From Anaeramoeba flamelloides (taxonomy: Eukaryota > Metamonada > Anaeramoebidae), in the NCBI GenBank assembly GCA_027625915.1, contig JANTQA010000047.1, forward strand, positions 11,966,001 through 12,030,000: 64,000 nucleotides of DNA. Reading direction: 5' to 3'. The position numbers and the translations under genes were made by a program. Below are positions 59,081 to 64,000 of the stretch, piece by piece. The notes below the pieces were generated by a model. The model saw nothing but the letters and a program-made list of their open reading frames with translations, did not search any database and was not told the DNA's origin. How positions within the stretch are numbered: the first letter of the stretch is position 1; the number at the start of each line of letters is the position of its first letter.

Positions 59081-60780
59081 ATACATTTTTTAGCCTATAT
59101 TTCTGATATTTAGATACTTTATTCATCATTTCTAAGATTGAAAACGAAAAATTGTGTAAATTAACAAAATTTTTACTAAAAATCAATAAATTTGAACTTA
59201 GTCTCATTATTTCAATCAAATTCCACAAACACTAAGCCAATTTATTATACATTAAATACACAACCATATCATTACTTACATCAAATCAAAACATATTCAA
59301 AATAATATACAAACAAATTAATTCTAAAATCCAAACATCAAAACACAAAATTATAAACTCAACACTAAAGATAAAAGTCAAAAAAAATCAATTTTAATTA
59401 GAGACAAGAAAATTTTAATACTTTCCAAAAAATAACAATATTTTGATTTTAAAATGAACACAACAAACACATCAAGATCGAAAGATAACAATTTCAGATC
59501 AAAATAGTTTAAAAATGATTTTAATTGAGGAAAAAGATTGAAACAAGAAAAAATTAGCCAAAATAAATTTACATAAAGATAAAAGAAGAAAAATTCCAAA
59601 ATCAATATTTTTTTTCAAAAGTAAATTTCATAATAATCCCGATTTTTTTTTTTAATTTTTTGTAATTCTTTTTTTTTATTACATTTTTTACTGAAAAACA
59701 AATACCTCAAGTGTATAGAACTGAATATTAAAATAGTGATTTTTTTATTATACTAAATAACTTCAATTTATAAAAATATTTATTTACAAAATTTGATTTT
59801 TAATGTCCCAATGATTTTGAAACATTCATTTCAATTATAGATCCTCAATAAAAACAAATTTTTCTAGATTTTTTAAAGGAAGTAGTTCCTATGAAATTTT
59901 TTTACCTAAATTTAATAGAGATTTGAAAATACCGGTTTATTTTCCATATTATACTTATTTTTTGCTAAGAAATTCTTATTTAGAAATTGGTGAAAAAAAC
60001 AATAATAGAGACTTGTCCTTTAAAAAAAAAAACAAAGAAATTTGTTCTCAAAAATGAATAAAATTAATAATTATAATGAGAACCTGAGTGTAGTTTATTT
60101 TAAAAAAAGATCTAAATTGAAAGAAATTATTATTGAGGAAAAAATATTAAAAATATATTTATCTCAAAAAACTATTAATTAAATACATTTATCAAAATAA
60201 ACCTAATTAAGACAAGAAAATCATGTATTGGAACAAAAAAAACAAAAATGATTTGAAATTAGACGATACTTTTGAATGTACCTTAATTCTGATAATTATT
60301 GAATAAATAAGAAATAATTTTCAATTTTAATTTTCAGTTTCCTTTTCCAAAAAGAACAGACAAATTAAGACAACTTTGTTGAAAAAACTCAATTTTTGTT
60401 TATTAATTTAGAGAAAGGAGTAATTAAAGAAAATTTACCAAATAAAAAAAGAAAAAAACTCTATTTTCGATAGAAAAAAAAAAAAGAACTAGTAAAATAA
60501 TCGGAAACATATACACATCTATTATTCAATCATCAGTAAGTGTATTAAATTAAATTTCATTAATAAATACAAAGGATTTTTCATCAAATTTAATGAATTC
60601 TAATTGGAATAACAAATGATATTATTAGAAAATGTCAAGTAATTTTTAATGTTAATTTCAGTAATTAAATGAAAAATGATGAAATATTATTGAAAAAATG
60701 AATAAAAAAGAACTATAGTTTAAAATGAAATACAATTTTATTGAGATTTCAAATGATGGATTTATTATTTGATTATACGC
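59081..60780. other. Intergenic DNA
   Basis: AT-rich. Contains R3 repeat copy 3 at 60401-60458. No gene is recognised. Confidence 0.5.
60401..60458 (+). repeat. Dispersed repeat R3, copy 3
   Basis: GAGAAAGGAGTAATTAAAGA followed by AAATTTACCAAATAAAAAAA, the same orientation as 35850-35910. Confidence 0.7.
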
Positions 60781-61813
60781 TATTTCCAAGATAGTGGGTC
60801 AAATTTATTTAGAAATATATCTATTAAATTCAATCTTCAAAAAAGGATTTAAATATACAAAATCCTTAAATATCATTGATGGTTTTGTATAATAATAAAA
60901 TTTGTTTCTTAGTATTTTATTGCATAAATAAAATATACATCTGTTCCAAGTCTATCATAAAATTCTAAATAAAATTAAATTGAATTTTCTATTCTTATTT
61001 TCCATTTTCAAAAAATTCGGAAATAAGAACAATTATTCAAAAAAATATTTTAATAAATGAACTATTATTCAAATTTTTGGAAAATCGAAAAAAATAATTC
61101 TAGATCCCATAAAACTTCAAAATTATCATTCCAAAAAAGGTCAAAAAAAATATCTATATTTACTGATCTTTAAAAATTTACCTGTTTTGAACAATATTTT
61201 AAAGTGCTTCAAGAATCTTCAATTTTTTTTTTTAATGTTTCAAAAATTTGAATAATAGCTTATTTATTAAAAAAATTTTGGAATAATAACTCTTATTTCC
61301 GAATTTTTTGAAAATAGAAAATCAGAATAGAAAAATCAAATCTGTTTTATTTAAAATTTTATGGCGGACTTGGAAAGACTGTATTAAATTCTTTTATCTC
61401 AATTTTATCTGATATTTTTTAGGTTTGTAAATTGGTGTTTATTATTTTTTTTTGATCCAAAAAATCATTGACATAACTTGTGTAATCTCAAAAAAAAATT
61501 AAAATATAATTAAAAACATATAACTGTTTTTTATTGTTTAAGAAATCATTTGTAACCTTTCCATATTTCCGATTATTAATTGAAATTGGTCGTACGTTAC
61601 CATAACCCAAAAAAGTGCTATTTTTTTATTTTTTCTTTTCATGGAAATATTTCAACTTACACATCTTGAATTAAATACATAAGATGTTGGTTGATTCGGT
61701 AAAAATATTAAACTTAATTTGGTATAGTGGATTAAGTGAATACCATTACAAACAAATATTTTTTTATATGAAAGGTGAAAAAAATGCCCTACTTTTTTGG
61801 AAATACCTTATTA
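60781..61813 (+). mobile_element. MITE family D, copy 2, interrupted by foldback E
   Basis: The left end TATTTCCAAGATAGTGGGTC and right end CCCTACTTTTTTGGAAATAC are inverted. After removal of 60938-61383 it is co-linear with 54948-55532 and about 585 bp long. Confidence 0.87.
60938..61381. mobile_element. Foldback element, family E, copy 2, nested in MITE D
   Basis: 444 bp between TA dinucleotides (60936-60937, 61382-61383). The left end CATCTGTTCCAAGTCTATCA and right end GGCGGACTTGGAAAGACTG are inverted, with arms continuing over TTCTATTCTTATTTTCCATT-type sequence and its complement. The uninterrupted D copy (near 55100-55112, AATAAAAGATATTAAATT) gives the empty TA site. Confidence 0.88.
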
Positions 61814-61960
61814 TATGAAAAAAAAAAAAAAGAAAGAAAGAAACACAGTTTATATTTTGAAGCGTTTGTTTATAAGTTTACTTAGACTATTTAAACAAGA
61901 GTAGTAATATCCAACGTTTTGTAATTTTTTTCTTTTATCATTTTCTCAATGATTTGAAAT

Positions 61961-62584
61961 TAAACTAGATTTCAAAATTTTTGACTCAATTCATAATGTT
62001 AATAGAAGTTATTTTGAGGGTTTTTCCAGTATTCTTATCTATAAAATATTTTCAAATTTCTTGGATCAGAATCATTTTTTCTAATTTTGTAAATTTTTGT
62101 TTTCCTTTTTCAAATTTTTTTTTTCTTTTATTTTTCTTTCTTTTTTTCTTTTTCTTTCTTTTTTTTTTATTTTTCTTTCTTTTTTTTTTTATTTTTCTTT
62201 CATTTTTTCTTTTTTTTGCAAAAGATTAAGTGGAAAAAAAATGATCTTCAAAAAGACAAATAATCACTAACAAAATTGAGACTCTATAATGTTTTTTAAA
62301 ATGAATTTAATTATTTGCAAAATATCCTGTTCTTCAACTTTTTTTCAGTGAAAGTTCATTTAATAAAAATCATGTAATACTCATTTCAAAAATTGCAACT
62401 CACTTTTTTGAGGTTTTTGGATTTTATTATTTTTAATTTTTAATATATCAGGTTTTTATATCTTGAGAATGATTTAAAAATGAATTATTGATCAAATTTA
62501 ATTATTAATTGGTATTGAATACTAAAGAAGTATATTTTTTCAATTTATTATTTCAGGTGAGTAACAATTTATGAAATGGAGTTA
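61961..62584 (-). mobile_element. MITE family C, copy 3
   Basis: 624 bp, the reverse complement of 54328-54949. The left end GATTTCAAAATTTTTGACTC and right end GTGAGTAACAATTTATGAAA are inverted. The T-rich middle gives a Phe-rich open frame that is not a gene. Confidence 0.85.
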
Positions 62585-62643
62585 AGAATCAGCCACTTAA
62601 ATTATTAAAATTTATACTTTTTAGGAGCAGTAAAACTATTTAC

Positions 62644-62724
62644 CTTCAATAACAATACACTTCAATTTTAAACTTCTCCATGGTTGATGCCCATCTATTA
62701 ACAAATCTTTAGAATCAAAATCAT
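62644..62724 (-). other. Candidate 81-nt internal exon of an unidentified gene
   Basis: On the minus strand, TTTTTTTTAG precedes and GTAAATAG follows an 81-nt segment of unusually mixed composition. It is open in one frame (phase 1 at both ends) reading DFDSKDLLIDGHQPWRSL and KLKCIVIE. Neighbouring exons could not be identified; a fragment KFTLDSKIDHEWIIFHC near 62963-63015 on the same strand may belong. No family is recognised. Confidence 0.4.
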
Positions 62725-64000
62725 CTAAAAAAAATATTAATAAGTGTAATCTTATATTTTGAATAAATATAGAAATAAATTACAAAATCACCAAAAACGA
62801 AGATATATTCTCAATAATAATTTTTCTAGACCGATAAAAACATAAAATTAGGACGATTGTAATTTTCTTTTGATAAACATTTTAAATATTATTAAAAATA
62901 ATATGTGTTGCTACTTTATAAAAAAAAAAATTCAAATGGTATAAAAATAATAAATAAAATTAAAACAATGAAAAATTATCCATTCGTGATCTATTTTGGA
63001 ATCAAGAGTAAATTTTAATAGAAATGAAAAAAAAAATCTAAATAAATAATAATTTAAATTTTTCTTAGATTTAATATTTTTTTTGTTGTATTTTTTTTTG
63101 TGTGTTTTTATTAAAGATTGTGCGAACAAAGAATTATTTAATTTTTCTATCAAAAATATTTTGCTGTTATGATGTAATTGTGTGTTATTGATTTGTATTT
63201 TTTTGTTTAATCGTCTTTCTTATTTGATTCTTCTTTCATCTGATCGATTTCGTTTTTTACTTTACTTTTCAAGGTATTCTTTATTAATAATGAGAGGAAA
63301 AAAAAAAAAAAAAAGTGTGTTTAATTATATATCAAACAAATAAAAATTAATAAGATTTTGAGGTTGTTTTGAAGAATGTAAGAGGATTTATAACATCAAT
63401 TCAAAAAAGAAATTTTTTTTTTTTATTGATTTGAGATTTTTTCTTTAAATAATAGATATCAATTAAATTAATATTTTATTTTTTAAGGGATTGGATCCAA
63501 CATAACATCCCCCTAAAATTGAAATATGTAACAATTTTTTTTAAAAAATATATTGGTACTCTGAAGTTTTAACCTCTCAATAAAATTGTTTAAAAAAATA
63601 AATAAATAATTTGATTTTTACTCATATTTACAATTAAATTTTCAAGAGAAAACAAAATAAAAAAAAAAATATAAAAGTAATTTTGTGAATTTTTTTTGAT
63701 TTTTTCAGTTCAGAAATCACCCTTTTTTGGAAGATGTTAAACTAAATACTTTGATACAATATTTATCAATTTTTCTATTTTGGTTATGTTGATATTCTTT
63801 CAAATTTGTAATCAAGTTAATAATGGTTTTGATTTTTTTGTTCAACTCATAATATAATCTAACAAATCTCAATATTATGGAAAACTGTGAGATTATATTG
63901 TATTCATACACAATATATTTCCAACGGTAATAATTGACTAAATTCTTGAGGTTTAAAATTAATCACTTTTGGATAGTGATTTAAATGTTAACATTATATT
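62725..64000. other. Right-edge DNA
   Basis: AT-rich. Apart from the coding-like fragment mentioned at 62963-63015 on the minus strand, I see no gene. Part of a gene may lie beyond the window edge. Confidence 0.4.

Noticed and set aside
62000-62229. Phenylalanine-rich membrane-protein-like frame
   Set aside because: T-rich simple sequence inside MITE C, reverse orientation. It has homopolymer composition rather than helix periodicity.
1-64000. CRISPR array, operon, prophage or bacterial contamination
   Set aside because: No regularly spaced direct repeats, no Shine-Dalgarno-spaced gene strings, and all host genes are eukaryotic with introns.

Overview
The window is about 64 kb of very AT-rich nuclear DNA from a free-living unicellular eukaryote. 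The host genes are eukaryotic: exportin-5, AP-4 beta, RAD52, a branchpoint-binding protein, an NCoR-like corepressor and a PH/RUN adaptor. Several carry GT-AG spliceosomal introns, and there is a nuclear-type tRNA-Asn. The proteins hold long Q/N, NENE, RGRG, EKEK and GKGK tracts. That style, together with expansin and RUN-domain genes, suggests an amoeboid protist such as Anaeramoeba. This is an impression from protein style, not a proof. Conserved domains are near 50% GC, while intergenic DNA is near 20%, so GC marks exons well and is not evidence of gene transfer here.

Layout. 1-6.5 kb: MIT-like protein (minus), then repeats. 6.6-10.4 kb: exportin-5 (minus), divergent from SF1/BBP at 12.7-14.7 kb. 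16.3-20.9 kb: three-exon AP-4 beta (minus). 22.6-26.0 kb: transposon cluster with a Tc1/mariner transposase relic. 26.6-29.4 kb: PH-coiled-coil-RUN protein (minus). 33.6-34.7 kb: four-exon expansin-like gene, predicted secreted and GPI-anchored. 39.3 kb: first exon of an unrecognised gene. 43.4-47.5 kb: decayed non-LTR retrotransposon with its ORF1 broken by a MITE. 49.3-50.2 kb: double-SANT corepressor. 50.6-55.5 kb: dense MITE cluster. 55.8-57.0 kb: RAD52 (minus). 59.0 kb: tRNA-Asn (minus). 60.8-62.6 kb: nested MITEs.

The host genes do not form a pathway; each is a separate housekeeping or surface function with its own promoter. What ties the window together is mobile DNA. At least seven families of short terminal-inverted-repeat elements can be separated by eye. 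Most are about 530-620 bp and bounded by TA. One is exactly 195 bp in both copies and one is a 402-444 bp foldback. Two insertions can be proved, because a related uninterrupted element elsewhere in the window supplies the empty TA site. A degraded Tc1/mariner transposase sits between termini matching the commonest family, which suggests the machinery that spread it. Separate arrays of near-palindromic hairpin units recur at 36, 41 and perhaps 11 kb and fit no element type I can name.
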